Notes under the pieces: model-generated
Told to the model about the DNA's origin: nothing
Database searches by the model: none
What the model saw: only the letters and a program-made list of their open reading frames with translations
Assembly (NCBI RefSeq): GCF_005281615.1
Contig: NZ_SZZM01000001.1
Span: 1,521,455 to 1,585,454, forward strand
DNA from: Rhodoligotrophos defluvii
GTDB lineage: Bacteria > Pseudomonadota > Alphaproteobacteria > Rhizobiales > Im1
Direction: 5' to 3'
Length of the DNA stretch: 64,000 nucleotides
Made by a program: the position numbers and the translations under genes
Part shown: piece after piece, positions 1 to 10,167 of the stretch
Layout: every line of letters starts with the position of its first letter
Numbering within the stretch: the stretch's first letter is position 1

Positions 1-181
1 TGCCGAATCGTTCGCCGCGATGAACTGCGTAAGCGACGGCCATTACGCCGTATATGCCGGTCCACAGCGCGAATGTGGCAAGGAAGTTCTCGCTCTTCAA
101 AATGTAGGCGATTGCCGCAGCGACGACCAGCTTGATGCCATAGCGCCCAATATGCTCTCGCGACTGCTCGTCTAACCGCAT
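1..181 (-). CDS. Small membrane protein, partial (C-terminus beyond left edge)
   Basis: An open frame starts with ATG at 181 and runs leftwards off the window without a stop, giving at least 60 residues. It begins MRLDEQSREHIGRYG and then has two hydrophobic stretches (about residues 17-29 and 34-53) separated by a short charged turn (KSEN), so it is probably a small inner-membrane protein. The 53-residue gene upstream ends 19 bases before this start and lies on the same strand, so the two may be co-transcribed. No family was recognised. Codon use is typical of the window. The alternative is a chance open frame, but the clean hydrophobic pattern argues for a real gene. Confidence 0.5.
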   Translation of the reverse strand, partial: MRLDEQSREHIGRYGIKLVVAAAIAYILKSENFLATFALWTGIYGVMAVAYAVHRGERFG

Positions 182-200
182 AACACGCCTGGATCGTTCG

Positions 201-362
201 TTAGTTCAGGCCGAAGACGAGAGACAGCCGGTAGCCGACATACCCAACGCCGATCGCGGTAATCGCCAGGACAAGCAGCAAGCCAAGCCCGCCGTTCCCC
301 GGCTCTTTCTGAGGGCGCGGCGCCTCGTTCTGATTCTTCCGGACCCTATCATTTCCAGCCAT
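201..362 (-). CDS. Small single-pass membrane protein, 53 aa
   Basis: This reading frame begins MAGNDRVRKNQNEAPRP and ends YRLSLVFGLN before a TAA stop. The first 25 residues are hydrophilic and proline/lysine rich; residues 26-43 form one hydrophobic helix (GLGLLLVLAITAIGVGYV), so the protein is probably a short bitopic membrane protein with a cytoplasmic N-terminus. A GGGAG stretch lies roughly 13 bases before the ATG. It precedes another small membrane-protein frame on the same strand with a 19-base gap. Its function is unknown. Support comes from composition and spacing only. Confidence 0.5.
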   Translation of the reverse strand: MAGNDRVRKNQNEAPRPQKEPGNGGLGLLLVLAITAIGVGYVGYRLSLVFGLN

Positions 363-590
363 TTGCGATGAGCGCTCCCTCAGCGCTCCAGTGCGCAGCT
401 CTTTCTAGGATGCTGCTGCATAGGAATTCGAGAGGGACGGTCCGCAAGCTGCATAAGCGGATTTTATTTCGGAGCTTGATGTGCGTTGCTAGGTGAACTG
501 CATCACGGGGTCAGGATCGAAAACCTTACTCCCCCGTTCCACTTCGATCTTGGGAACAGCGGCAGAAGTGTTCATGGTTCTGGTATGAAA

Positions 591-667
591 TGGCGCGCCC
601 GACACGATTCGAACGTGTGGCCTCCACCTTCGGAGGGTGGCGCTCTATCCAGCTGAGCTACGGGCGC
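591..667 (-). tRNA. tRNA-Arg (anticodon CCG)
   Basis: The complement strand folds as a complete 77-nt tRNA. The acceptor stem is GCGCCCG paired with CGGGCGC, the D arm GCTC/GAGC, the anticodon stem CCACC/GGTGG around the loop CTCCGAA (anticodon CCG, reading CGG, arginine), and the T arm ACACG-TTCGAAT-CGTGT. The 3' end GCCA is encoded, so CCA need not be added. All stems pair without mismatch. A degenerate 5' half of a similar tRNA lies about 250 bases upstream in the direction of transcription. Confidence 0.96.
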
Positions 668-1055
<388 letters not shown>

Positions 1056-1412
1056 CTATTCGATGACGTCTTCGAGCTGATAGAGGCCGCGTGGGTCCTC
1101 TATCTCGAGCACCCACAGGTCGCTATCCCGCTGCGATTGGCGCTGGATATAGGCATCGGCCGTAGCCTCATCCACGGGCTCAGGCCCCGTCGCCCGCATC
1201 CAGCCCCGCTCTCCCGCCATAGTGCTGGCCGGGGTGAAGACCGTGCAGTCCGCACGGCCCCGATACACCTTGATGAGAATAGATCCCGCATCGGGGTCGC
1301 CGCGGCGGCTGATCACCGCCGGGACGGCCAGGGCATCGCAGCGACGAATCTGGGCAGAGACCCACAGCGCCGAGCGAATGCGGGGCGGGGGTGAGAACTC
1401 GTCAGGCTGCAA
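1056..1412 (-). CDS. DUF1491 family protein
   Basis: The product contains the hallmarks of the small alphaproteobacterial DUF1491 family: an N-terminal RIRSALWVSAQIRRC, a central RRGDPDAGSILIKV, and a C-terminal SDLWVLEIEDP. Family members are about 110-120 residues and of unknown function. The longest open frame runs to 1601, but its first ~60 residues are low-complexity and overlap another gene. The TTG at 1412 gives 118 residues and starts just before the conserved region; this start is inferred from family length and no strong ribosome site decides it. The gene lies just downstream of a small membrane protein on the same strand. Confidence 0.8.
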   Translation of the reverse strand: MQPDEFSPPPRIRSALWVSAQIRRCDALAVPAVISRRGDPDAGSILIKVYRGRADCTVFTPASTMAGERGWMRATGPEPVDEATADAYIQRQSQRDSDLWVLEIEDPRGLYQLEDVIE

Positions 1413-1459
1413 GGAGATTTGAACCTGTGTGGGCTGGCCGCCTCGCGGGCCGCCGCCCG

Positions 1460-1666
1460 TTAGTTGACGCGATGTGACCCCGGCTCTTGCGCCCAGGTGA
1501 GGACCGTGTCCGAAACCCGCACGCCGTAGCCGTCGACCGGCCTGGTCGCGCCGAAAGGCCCGGAGAAGGCCACCACCGCCAAGCCCATGTTGATCAGGCA
1601 CAGTGCCGCAATCAACAGCATCAGCACCCGCCTGTCATGATTGAGAACTTTCGCATCCGTCCGCAT
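1460..1666 (-). CDS. Small single-pass membrane protein, 68 aa
   Basis: The chosen ATG at 1666 follows a purine-rich GAGAAGAG about 8 bases upstream, better than the in-frame ATG at 1690 (76 aa) or the longest frame to 1927. The product begins MRTDAKVLNHDRRVL, has one hydrophobic segment at residues 14-34 and a hydrophilic tail containing TRPVDGYGVRVSDTVLTW. It is likely a bitopic membrane protein or a lipid-free signal-anchor protein of unknown role. It is co-directional with the DUF1491 gene, 47 bases away, and divergent from polA. Confidence 0.55.
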   Translation of the reverse strand: MRTDAKVLNHDRRVLMLLIAALCLINMGLAVVAFSGPFGATRPVDGYGVRVSDTVLTWAQEPGSHRVN

Positions 1667-1889
1667 GATCGCGCTCTTCTCGCTTCCCATGACGTGACAG
1701 TAACAGCCATTTTCATGAATAGTTCCTGAAGCTCGAGCAGTGCTTCGCCCGCCAAATTCCGCGAAGATGGGGGGCTGGTTAATGACGGCTTCCACAGTCT
1801 TGCCACATTTTATGCGACCGTGTCGTTGCCCGCACGCGCCACTTGGTTTGGGTGGCATCGGCGCGTGGGAGGTGGCATAGTGCCCGCCG

Positions 1890-4826
1890 ATGAACATGCT
1901 CGCCTCCAAACCCGCTCTCTCGGCCACGGACCGCCTCTATCTCGTAGACGGTTCCGGCTATATTTTCCGTGCGTATCACGCGTTGCCGCCGCTCAACCGC
2001 AAGAGCGACGGCTTACCCACAGGCGCCGTGCTCGGTTTCTGCAACATGCTCGCGAAATTTTTGCGCGATGCTCAGAACGGAGAGAAGCCGAGCCACCTGG
2101 CGGTGGTGTTCGACTATTCGGCCAGGTCTTTCCGCAACGAAATCTATGCGGAATACAAGGCCCACCGCCCGGACGTGCCGGAGGATCTCATCCCGCAGTT
2201 TCCGCTGATCCGCCAAGCGGTGCACGCCTTCAACGTGCATTGCATCGAGATGGAGGGCTACGAGGCCGACGACATCATCGCCACCTATGCCCGCCAGGCG
2301 GCCGAGGCGGGAGCTTCCGTCCGCATCGTCTCGTCCGACAAGGACCTGATGCAATTGGTGCGGCCTGGCGTGGTGATGTATGACCCGATGCCGGGCAAGG
2401 AGAGGATCATCGGCGAGGCCGAGGTGTTGGAGAAGTTCGGGGTGCCGCCCGCGAAGGTCATCGACGTGCAGGCGCTTGCGGGCGATTCCGTCGACAACGT
2501 GCCGGGCGTTCCCGGCATTGGGGTCAAGACCGGTGCCCAGCTCATCAGCGAGTTCGGCGATCTCGATACGCTGCTGGCGCGCGCCGGCGAGATCAAGCAG
2601 CCCAAGCGCCGGGAAAAGCTGATCGAGTTCGCCGAGCAGGCGCGCATCTCCCGCGAGCTGGTGCGGCTGAAGCACGACGTGCCCTTGGAGGTGCCGGTCG
2701 ACGCGCTGACGGTGCAGGAGCCTGACCCGAAGACGTTGGTCGCCTTCCTCAAGGCCCTGGAGTTCACCGCCCTCACCCGCCGCATGGCGGCGGCCTATGA
2801 TGTGGATGCGGACCAGGTGGAGCCGGCACCGCTCAAGCTCGATGCCTGGACCCCGAAGCTCGCGCTGCCGGAGAGCCCGCCGGATGCCGGCCCTGCCGAG
2901 CAGGCGGCCAGAATTGCCGCGGCAGAGCGCGCAACCCCTCAGGCGGGGGCGGCCGCCCAGGCCGAGGCTGTGCGCGCCGTGCCGTTCGATGCAACGCGCT
3001 ATGCCTGCCTCAAGGCGGAGGAAGAGCTCGACGACTGGGTGGCCGACATCTACGCCCAGGGCTATGTGGCCCTGGACCTGCGGGTTGGCGGCGGCGACAT
3101 GATGACATGCGACATCGTCGGCTTTGCCCTCAGCACCGGGCCGGGGAAGGCCTGCTATGCCCCCTGCGGGCACAAGGCCTCGCCGGGGCTCGACTTCGGC
3201 GGGCACGATATTCCCCAGTTCCGCCGGCCCGACCTGTTGACCAAGCTCAAGCCGGTGCTGGAGGATCCCTCGATCCTCAAGGTCGGGCACGACATCAAGG
3301 CGACGACCCTCATCCTGTCGCGCCACGGCATCGAGCTTGCGCCGCTCGATGACGTGATGCTCATGTCCTATGCGCTGGAGTCCGGCCTCAACGGCCATGG
3401 GCTGGAGGATCTTGCGAGCAAGCATTTCGGGCATCAGCCGGCGGCGCTGAAAACTCTGCTCGGCTCCGGCAAGGCCCAGCTCACCTTCGACCTGATCGGG
3501 CTTGACGGCGCCTCATCCTATGCCTCGGAACGGGCGGACCTCATCCTGCGGCTGTGGCTCATGCTGAAGGCGCGGCTGGCGGCCGAAGGCGTCGCCACGG
3601 TCTATGAGACGCTCGAGCGCCCGCTTGTGCCGGTGCTGGCCAGAATGGAGCGGGAAGGCATCATGGTGGACCGCCAGGTGCTTTCGCGCCTGTCGGGCGA
3701 GTTCGCGCAGATCATGGCTGGGCTCGAAGCCCAGATCTATGGAGCCGCTGGCGGGCCGTTCAATATCGGCTCGCCCCAGCAGCTCGGCGCGCTGCTCTTC
3801 GACCGCATGGGCCTGCCGGGCGGAAAGAAGACGAAGACCGGCGCCTGGAGCACCGGAGCGGATGTCCTGGAAGCGCTCGCCGCCGAGGGGCACGAGCTGC
3901 CGAGCCTGGTGCTGGACTGGCGCCAGCTCTCGAAGCTCAAGAGCACCTATACGGACACGCTGCCCAGCCACATCGATGGGCAGGGCCGCATTCACACCAG
4001 CTTCGCCCTGGCCTCGACCAGCACCGGGCGGCTGTCGTCGTCGGAGCCGAACCTGCAGAACATCCCGGTGCGGACCGATGCGGGGCGCAAGATTCGCACC
4101 GCCTTCATCGCCAGTCCCGGCCACAAGCTGGTGAGCGCCGACTACAGCCAGATCGAGCTGCGCATCCTGGCGCATATGGCCGAGATCCCCCAGCTCAGGC
4201 AGGCCTTCGCCGACGGGCTCGACATTCACGCCATGACCGCATCGGAGATGTTCAACACGCCGATCCAGGGCATGGACCCCATGGTGCGGCGGCGCGCCAA
4301 GGCCATCAATTTCGGCATCATCTACGGCATCTCCGCCTTCGGGCTCGCCCATCAGCTGGGTATCCCGCGCGAAGAGGCGAGCGAGTACATCAAGCGCTAT
4401 TTCGAGCGGTTTCCCGGTATTCGCGACTATATGGAGACGACCAAGGAGACGTGCCGGCGCCAGGGCTATGTGAAGACGTTGTTTGGCCGGCGCTGCCATT
4501 TCCCCGGCATCAACGTGAAACATCCCTCCGAGCGCGCGTTCAACGAGCGGGCTGCCATCAATGCGCCGATCCAGGGTTCGGCCGCCGACATTATCCGGCG
4601 GGCGATGATCCGCATGCCCGGCGCACTGGCGGCGGCGAAGGTTCCCGCGCGCATGCTGCTGCAGGTGCATGACGAGCTGATCTTCGAGGTGCCGGAAGGC
4701 GAGATCGAGGCGACCATGGCCGTGGCGGTGAAGGTCATGGAGGCGGCCGCGGAGCCGGCGATAAAGCTCCGGGTGCCACTCAAGGTCGATGCGCGCGCCG
4801 CGGATAATTGGGAAGCGGCCCATTGA
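1890..4826 (+). CDS. polA: DNA polymerase I
   Basis: This 978-residue protein is a full-length family A DNA polymerase for Okazaki-fragment maturation and excision-repair synthesis. The N-terminal 5' nuclease (about residues 15-310) keeps its acidic motifs ([35 protein letters not shown]). The polymerase domain (about 590-978) has motif A (ADYSQIELR, near 750), motif B ([14 protein letters not shown], near 800) and motif C ([10 protein letters not shown], near 930). The middle 3'-5' exonuclease-like domain has lost catalytic residues: the usual DTE is D-L-R at 396-398, the Asp of the NxKYD motif is Thr 472, and the Asp of YxxxD is Arg 548. Proofreading is therefore probably absent. The pyrE start follows within 20 bases of the stop. 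Confidence 0.97.
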   Translation: MNMLASKPALSATDRLYLVDGSGYIFRAYHALPPLNRKSDGLPTGAVLGFCNMLAKFLRDAQNGEKPSHLAVVFDYSARSFRNEIYAEYKAHRPDVPEDLIPQFPLIRQAVHAFNVHCIEMEGYEADDIIATYARQAAEAGASVRIVSSDKDLMQLVRPGVVMYDPMPGKERIIGEAEVLEKFGVPPAKVIDVQALAGDSVDNVPGVPGIGVKTGAQLISEFGDLDTLLARAGEIKQPKRREKLIEFAEQARISRELVRLKHDVPLEVPVDALTVQEPDPKTLVAFLKALEFTALTRRMAAAYDVDADQVEPAPLKLDAWTPKLALPESPPDAGPAEQAARIAAAERATPQAGAAAQAEAVRAVPFDATRYACLKAEEELDDWVADIYAQGYVALDLRVGGGDMMTCDIVGFALSTGPGKACYAPCGHKASPGLDFGGHDIPQFRRPDLLTKLKPVLEDPSILKVGHDIKATTLILSRHGIELAPLDDVMLMSYALESGLNGHGLEDLASKHFGHQPAALKTLLGSGKAQLTFDLIGLDGASSYASERADLILRLWLMLKARLAAEGVATVYETLERPLVPVLARMEREGIMVDRQVLSRLSGEFAQIMAGLEAQIYGAAGGPFNIGSPQQLGALLFDRMGLPGGKKTKTGAWSTGADVLEALAAEGHELPSLVLDWRQLSKLKSTYTDTLPSHIDGQGRIHTSFALASTSTGRLSSSEPNLQNIPVRTDAGRKIRTAFIASPGHKLVSADYSQIELRILAHMAEIPQLRQAFADGLDIHAMTASEMFNTPIQGMDPMVRRRAKAINFGIIYGISAFGLAHQLGIPREEASEYIKRYFERFPGIRDYMETTKETCRRQGYVKTLFGRRCHFPGINVKHPSERAFNERAAINAPIQGSAADIIRRAMIRMPGALAAAKVPARMLLQVHDELIFEVPEGEIEATMAVAVKVMEAAAEPAIKLRVPLKVDARAADNWEAAH

Positions 4827-4843
4827 GGCAAGAGGTTTCGGGG

Positions 4844-5410
4844 ATGCGTGAGGATTTGCGGCGCTCGCGGCTGATGGCGATCATCCGCGAGCGCTCGTTC
4901 AAGGACAATGTCGAGGTGACGCTGGCCTCAGGCCGCAAGAGCAACTTCTACTTCAACATGAAGCCCACCATGCTGCATCCGGAGGGGGCGGGGCTGCTCG
5001 CCGAGCTGGTGCTGGACGCGTTGGGACCGAGCCGGCCCGACTATGTGGGCGGGCTCGAGATGGGAGCGGTGCCGATCGTGTCATGGACCGCGGCGGCAAG
5101 CTTCCTGCGCGCCACGCCCGTGAAGGCCTTCTTCGTGCGCAAGAAGGCCAAGGAGCACGGCGCCAAGCTGCTGGTCGAGGGGCTGGCCCCCGGCGAGAGC
5201 CTGGAAGGAAAACGGGTGGTGGTGGTGGAGGACGTGACCACAACGGGCGAGTCGGCCCTCAAAGCTGTGGAAGCGGTGCGCGAGGCCGGCGGCCACGTCG
5301 TCCAGGTGCTCACCCTGGTCGACCGCCAGGAGGGGGCTCAGGAGACGATGGACCGCGCCGGGCTGCCTTTCGCCTCGATCTTCACCGCCGCCGAATTCAG
5401 GGGAAACTAG
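4844..5410 (+). CDS. pyrE: Orotate phosphoribosyltransferase
   Basis: It transfers phosphoribose from PRPP to orotate, giving OMP in de novo pyrimidine synthesis. The 188-residue product carries the PRPP-binding signature [13 protein letters not shown] at residues 125-137, a conserved [10 protein letters not shown] loop (98-106) and [11 protein letters not shown] near the N-terminus that binds orotate. The frame extends upstream to 4808 inside polA, but ATG 4844 follows GAGGCAAGAGG and matches usual family length. It sits directly after polA, and a methyltransferase gene follows after 19 bases. Confidence 0.95.
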   Translation: MREDLRRSRLMAIIRERSFKDNVEVTLASGRKSNFYFNMKPTMLHPEGAGLLAELVLDALGPSRPDYVGGLEMGAVPIVSWTAAASFLRATPVKAFFVRKKAKEHGAKLLVEGLAPGESLEGKRVVVVEDVTTTGESALKAVEAVREAGGHVVQVLTLVDRQEGAQETMDRAGLPFASIFTAAEFRGN

Positions 5411-5429
5411 CCGTCAAAGGACGCGTCTC

Positions 5430-6230
5430 ATGACATTCGGCAGTGATGATGACGACGGCGATGAGGGGCAAGTCGGCCCCGGCAAGCCGCGCACCGTCCT
5501 GGAGCTAATCTGGGGTGAGGGCTGGTCGCTGCCGGGCGGGCCGGAACGAGTCGATCGGCTGATTGCCGGGCTGGATCTGAGCCAGGCGCAGGTGCTCGAC
5601 ATTGGCTGCGGTTCGGGCGGTGCGGACATCTACCTCGTCCAGAAGCATCATGCAGCCCATGTCACCGGCATGGACCAGGATGGTGAGCGGCTGGCCGCGG
5701 CCAGAAGGAAGGCCGCAGACCTTGGACTCGTCGACCGGCTTTCCTTCGCCGAGCTCACGGCCGGTGTCCTGCCCTTCGGCGATGCCCAGCTTGGGGTGGT
5801 TTGCAGCATGAACAGCTCGGGTCGCCTCGCGGAGGATAACCTCGCTCGCGAGAGCCACAGGGTGCTGCGTAGCGGCGGGACCGTTGCCGTCAGTACGTTC
5901 GTGGCGGGCGACGGCGGCACCTCTTCGCCCGCGCTGCGCCGCTACTTCGAGTTGGCCGGGTCGGCATTTCCTCCGCTTCCGGCCGACCAGTATCGCGACG
6001 CGCTCCGGAACGCTGGATTCTCTCAGATTTTGGAAACGGATCAAACCGCCTGGTATGCCGGCGTGGCCCGCAACGAGCTTGCCTCTTTTCAGGGTGCCAT
6101 CCGCAACGAGATGGTCGAGCTGTTTGGCCAGGCCGTTGCCGAGGACGCAACCGCTGCCTGGAGCACGCTGATCGCGGCGCTCGACCGTGGCGAGTGCCGG
6201 CTTCTGGATATGCGCGCCCGCAAGCCTTGA
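5430..6230 (+). CDS. Class I SAM-dependent methyltransferase
   Basis: The protein has 266 residues with the S-adenosylmethionine-binding motif I VLDIGCGSGG (55-64), an acidic motif II (GMDQDGERL, 80-88) and a Rossmann-like core. The general layout resembles UbiE/phosphoethanolamine N-methyltransferase-like small-molecule methyltransferases, but no substrate-specific motif was recognised. The N-terminus is very acidic (SDDDDGDEG). It is 19 bases downstream of pyrE and co-directional, so may share its transcript; no functional link to pyrimidine synthesis is evident. Confidence 0.8.
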   Translation: MTFGSDDDDGDEGQVGPGKPRTVLELIWGEGWSLPGGPERVDRLIAGLDLSQAQVLDIGCGSGGADIYLVQKHHAAHVTGMDQDGERLAAARRKAADLGLVDRLSFAELTAGVLPFGDAQLGVVCSMNSSGRLAEDNLARESHRVLRSGGTVAVSTFVAGDGGTSSPALRRYFELAGSAFPPLPADQYRDALRNAGFSQILETDQTAWYAGVARNELASFQGAIRNEMVELFGQAVAEDATAAWSTLIAALDRGECRLLDMRARKP

Positions 6231-6369
6231 GCGGAGAGCCGCGCGCCGGCCTCCATGCCTGCGGCGCCATTGCGGCTTTACCTGGGCGCGATCAGGATGC
6301 AGTTTGCACGGGCCCATTGGGCATCCCGCTTCCTCGCCAGCCCTCCCTGGCGTCTCACGCCCGTTCCTC

Positions 6370-7290
6370 ATGTCTGCCTCCGCTTCCGAATCCAGCGCCC
6401 GCATCCGCGGCATCTTCATGATGATCGCGGCCTTCACCTTGTTTTCGGGCCTCGATGCCACGGCGAAATATCTGGGTCAGACCTACCCGGTGGTTCAGGT
6501 CGCGTTCGCGCGCTACGGGTTCGCGGTCGTTTTCGCGGTTTGCTATCTTGTCTGGCTCAATGCGCTCGCCCATATCCGCGCGCGCAACTTGAAGCTCCAG
6601 ATCATCCGCGGCCTGCTCTTGGCCGCATCCACGGCGTGCAACTTTCTCGCCCTGCGCTATCTCCAGCTGGCGGAGACCGCCTCCATTTCCTTCTCAAACC
6701 CGTTGTGGGTCTGTGCCCTCTCGGTGCCGCTCTTGGGCGAGAAAGTCGGCCCGCGGCGCTGGATGGCAGTGGTGGTGGGGTTCATTGGCGTGCTGATCAT
6801 CGTGCGGCCGGGAATGAGCGGCTTCCAGCCCGCGGCGATCATCTCGATCATCGCCGCCCTGTTCACCGCGCTTTATCAGATCGCCACGCGCAAGATCGCC
6901 GAATACGACAGCGCGCTCACGACGATGTTCTACACCGCCGCCGTCGGCGCGGCGGCACTGCTGCCGGCGGTTCCGGCCGTCTGGGTCACGCCCGATGCGC
7001 AGGGCTGGGCGCTCATGATGCTGGTCGGCGCCTTCGGCACCATCGGCCACCAGCTGCTCATCCACGCCCACAGGCTTGCGCCCGCCGCAGTGCTGGCGCC
7101 CTTCTCCTATAGCCAAATCGTGATGATGGTGGTGATCGGCTATTTGGTATTTGGTGATTTGCCCGACCTGTGGACGGTGGTCGGCGGGGTCATTGTCGTC
7201 GCCAGCGGGGTCTACCTGTTCTACCGCGAGCGGAAGGTCAAGGGCAGGGCTGTCGAGTCATCAATCGGACACGATTCTTGCTCAGGGTGA
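6370..7290 (+). CDS. EamA/DMT-family transporter
   Basis: The 306-residue product is almost entirely hydrophobic with about ten predicted membrane segments in two five-helix repeats, the drug/metabolite transporter (EamA) architecture. It opens MSASASESSARIRGIFMMIAAFTLF and ends in a basic tail. Typical DMT features include the conserved first-helix start and GEKVGPRRWMAVVVGF between the repeats. Substrate cannot be told from sequence. The longer frame from 6187 overlaps the methyltransferase gene and is not needed; ATG 6370 starts 139 bases after that gene. Confidence 0.85.
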   Translation: MSASASESSARIRGIFMMIAAFTLFSGLDATAKYLGQTYPVVQVAFARYGFAVVFAVCYLVWLNALAHIRARNLKLQIIRGLLLAASTACNFLALRYLQLAETASISFSNPLWVCALSVPLLGEKVGPRRWMAVVVGFIGVLIIVRPGMSGFQPAAIISIIAALFTALYQIATRKIAEYDSALTTMFYTAAVGAAALLPAVPAVWVTPDAQGWALMMLVGAFGTIGHQLLIHAHRLAPAAVLAPFSYSQIVMMVVIGYLVFGDLPDLWTVVGGVIVVASGVYLFYRERKVKGRAVESSIGHDSCSG

Positions 7291-7381
7291 TCATGACTAT
7301 TCGCTTGATTTTTTTAGCAGTGGGTTAAAGCCCTGTCCCTACAGTGAAAAAATCGGGTGTGGGCAAGTTCAGGCTGAATCA

Positions 7382-9577
7382 ATGGGCGTATTCCGATCGC
7401 GGGCCAGGGCCGATGTCGACAAAAAAGACGTCCGCGAGCCCCGGCTCTTTGCGGCCGAAGACCGGCGCTCGGGCTTGAGCAAGCCGGGCGGGCAGGATGG
7501 GGGCAAGCGAAACGGCAGAGGCAGCGGCCGCGGTCCGCGCAGGAAGCGGTCGTGGCTGGCGCGCTCCGTCTATTGGACGCTGACCCTCGGGCTTTGGGGC
7601 CTGATCGCCATCATCGGCATCTCCGTCTATTTTTTGCTGGCGCTGCCTAACGATACCTTATTCAAGATCCCGGCCCGCGAACCGGGCATGGTGCTGCTGG
7701 CCGACGACGGCCAGGTGCTGGTCGAGCGCGGCTCGTTCACCGGCGACGACATCCGGCTCGACGAGCTGCCGCCCTATGTACCGCAGGCGGTGCTGGCGAT
7801 CGAGGACCGGCGCTTTTATCAGCATTTCGGCATCGATCCCATCGGGACGTTCCGCGCCGTCATCGCCAATATGCGGTCGGGCAGCGTGGTGCAGGGCGGC
7901 TCGACCCTCACCCAGCAGCTGGCGAAGAATCTGTTCCTCGAGTCGGACCGCACGCTGGAACGCAAGATCCAGGAGGCGGTGCTGGCCTTATGGCTGGAGC
8001 ATGAATTCTCCAAGGAGGAGATCCTCCAGCTCTATCTCAACCGGGTCTATTTCGGCGCGGGTGCCTATGGCATCGAGGCGGCGGCGAAACGCTACTTCCA
8101 CAAATCGGCCCGGGACCTGAACCTGGCCGAGGCCGCCACCCTCGCAGGCCTGTTGAAGGCTCCCTCCAACTACAACCCGATCAGGAACCCGGAAGCGGCC
8201 GAGGAGCGCGCCTATGCGGTGCTCAACGCGATGGTCGAGGAGCACTATATCACCCGGGAGCAGGGCCAGAAGGCCATCGACAACCCGGCGGGCGTGGTTG
8301 GGCCGGCAGAACTGCCGGCGAGCCGCTATGTGGCCGACTGGATCGCCGACATGGTGCCGAACCTGATCGGCAGCTACACGGAAAGCCTCATCGTCGAGAC
8401 AACCATCGACAGCGCGATTCAGGATGAGACGGAAGCCGCGGTGCGCAAGCATCTGGCCGGCGAGGGCGCCAAGCAGAATGCGCAGCAGGCGGCGGTTGTG
8501 GTGATGGATGCGGCCGGCGGCATCAAGGCCATGGTCGGCGGCCGCTCCTACAGCAAGAGCCAGTACAACAGGGCCGTCAGGGCCAAGCGGCAGCCTGGCT
8601 CGGCCTTCAAGCCCTTCGTCTATCTGGCCGCCATGGAGCATGGGTTCTCGCCAGACAGCGTGCTGGTCGATGAGCCGGTGCGCTTCGGCAGCTGGACGCC
8701 GGAGAACTACTCCCGGCAGTATTTCGGGCCGGTGACTCTGCGGACGGCGCTCGCCCGCTCGCTCAACACCATTGCCGCGAAGCTGGCGGTCCAAGTCGGA
8801 CCGGAAACGATCATCGAAGCGGCACATCGGGTAGGCATACAGTCGCCGCTTGCCCCGAATGCCTCGATCGGCCTCGGCACCTCGGAAGTGACGCTGCTGG
8901 AGCTCACCAGCGCCTACGCCGCCTTCGCCAATGGCGGCTACAAGGCGATCCCCTTCGTCATCAACCGCATCGTCACCAAGGGCGGCAAGGTGCTCTATGA
9001 GCGCATCCCGGCCGAGACCGGGCGGGTGCTGGACCCGGTTACCGTGGGTGAGATGAACGACATGATGCGTACGGCCATCCACGACGGCACCGCCAAGCGC
9101 GCCATGCTAGAGGGGCAGGATGCCGCCGGCAAGACCGGCACCAGCCAGAATTTCCGGGATGCTTGGTTCGTCGGCTACACGGCACATCTGGTGGCGGGCG
9201 TGTGGGTCGGCAATGATGACGGAACCCCCACCAACAAGGCGACCGGCAGCGGCCTTCCCGCCGCCATCTGGAAGGATGTGATGGCCGATGCCCATCGCGG
9301 CATGCCGGCGCTGCCGCTGCCCGGCGTACCGGCGGACGAGCCAGAGATCGGCCAAGCGCCCTATGTGGCGCAGCGCGAACGGCCCTCGGTGGGCAACAGC
9401 ATCGTGCAGTTCTTCGAGGGCCTGTTCGGCACCCGGCCGGCGAGCGCTTATCCGGAGCCTCACTCGGGTGCGCCACGGTCGGCAGCCCCCAGGGGCGCGC
9501 AGACGGCGGAAGGTTGGAACGCGCGCGCGATCAACCAGCGCGACCAGCGGCAGCGCCATATCGACCTTGGGCGATGA
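7382..9577 (+). CDS. Bifunctional class A penicillin-binding protein (PBP1A family)
   Basis: It polymerises and crosslinks peptidoglycan outside the inner membrane. The 731-residue protein has a ~55-residue cytoplasmic tail rich in Gly, Arg and Lys, one membrane anchor (about 60-85), a GT51 glycosyltransferase domain with EDRRFYQHFG (catalytic Glu near 141) and GGSTLTQQLAKN, and a transpeptidase domain with SAFK (serine near 407), SLN (RSLNTIA) and KTGTSQ (near 583). The frame extends upstream to 7151 within the transporter gene; ATG 7382 is the first start after it. It converges on mmcB with a 6-base gap and no visible terminator. Confidence 0.94.
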   Translation: MGVFRSRARADVDKKDVREPRLFAAEDRRSGLSKPGGQDGGKRNGRGSGRGPRRKRSWLARSVYWTLTLGLWGLIAIIGISVYFLLALPNDTLFKIPAREPGMVLLADDGQVLVERGSFTGDDIRLDELPPYVPQAVLAIEDRRFYQHFGIDPIGTFRAVIANMRSGSVVQGGSTLTQQLAKNLFLESDRTLERKIQEAVLALWLEHEFSKEEILQLYLNRVYFGAGAYGIEAAAKRYFHKSARDLNLAEAATLAGLLKAPSNYNPIRNPEAAEERAYAVLNAMVEEHYITREQGQKAIDNPAGVVGPAELPASRYVADWIADMVPNLIGSYTESLIVETTIDSAIQDETEAAVRKHLAGEGAKQNAQQAAVVVMDAAGGIKAMVGGRSYSKSQYNRAVRAKRQPGSAFKPFVYLAAMEHGFSPDSVLVDEPVRFGSWTPENYSRQYFGPVTLRTALARSLNTIAAKLAVQVGPETIIEAAHRVGIQSPLAPNASIGLGTSEVTLLELTSAYAAFANGGYKAIPFVINRIVTKGGKVLYERIPAETGRVLDPVTVGEMNDMMRTAIHDGTAKRAMLEGQDAAGKTGTSQNFRDAWFVGYTAHLVAGVWVGNDDGTPTNKATGSGLPAAIWKDVMADAHRGMPALPLPGVPADEPEIGQAPYVAQRERPSVGNSIVQFFEGLFGTRPASAYPEPHSGAPRSAAPRGAQTAEGWNARAINQRDQRQRHIDLGR

Positions 9578-9583
9578 GTTTCC

Positions 9584-10075
9584 TCACAAGCAGTCGGCGC
9601 CGCCGGACAGCGGATCGCGCAAATTGTGCAGGCGCAGGGCAGCGGCGCGGGCAAAGCGCAGGGTGACCGCCTTGCGGCGCGCAGCCGCCAGACGGATTTC
9701 CGCGATATCGCGGACGATTTCGGCCCCGAAGCCGTCGGCGATGATGAGGCCAGCCTCCAGCGGCATGATCTCGGGCGACATGGCCGGCGGAATGGCAAAA
9801 TAGAGCCGGTCGCAATAGTCCCAGTATTCCGGCCATTTCTGGTCGGTGCGAAAATCGGTGATGCTGGATTTGATCTCGATGATCCAGATATCGCCGCGCT
9901 CGTTCACCGCCATGATGTCGGCACGCCGGCCAGAGGCCAGCGGCAGCTCGGTCACGGCTGCAAAGCCTGCGGAGCGCAACAGGCGGCAGACCCCCCGCTG
10001 AACGGAAGCTGCCGTTTCGGACTGGCGGCCGTCGGCCAGTGGCCATGCGGCGGAAAGGGGCGCAGGTTGGCTCAT
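9584..10075 (-). CDS. mmcB: MmcB family DNA repair protein (PD-(D/E)XK fold)
   Basis: The 163-residue protein has the endonuclease-like core RADIMAVN (Asp 53) followed by WIIEIKSS (Glu 67, Lys 69), the D-(E)xK arrangement of the PD-(D/E)XK superfamily, then DQKWPEYWDYCDRLYFA, characteristic of MmcB/DUF2110-like alphaproteobacterial proteins. In Caulobacter, MmcB is linked to mitomycin C resistance as an SOS-regulated repair factor. No LexA box was clearly identified upstream here. It is convergent with the PBP gene and divergent from truA. Confidence 0.85.
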   Translation of the reverse strand: MSQPAPLSAAWPLADGRQSETAASVQRGVCRLLRSAGFAAVTELPLASGRRADIMAVNERGDIWIIEIKSSITDFRTDQKWPEYWDYCDRLYFAIPPAMSPEIMPLEAGLIIADGFGAEIVRDIAEIRLAAARRKAVTLRFARAAALRLHNLRDPLSGGADCL

Positions 10076-10167
10076 GCCCTATGGTTACCGCTTGCGTATG
10101 GCCCCCGCAAGGGCCGTGACGGAAGGCGCATTCGCTGGTATCGAGCCTGATCACAGCGAGGGAGCGG

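Noticed and set aside
2013-4823. Two long minus-strand frames of 473 and 436 codons opposite polA
   Set aside because: They run antisense through a clear polA gene, are rich in His/Arg/Leu typical of reverse-strand shadows in GC-rich DNA, and have no recognisable domains.
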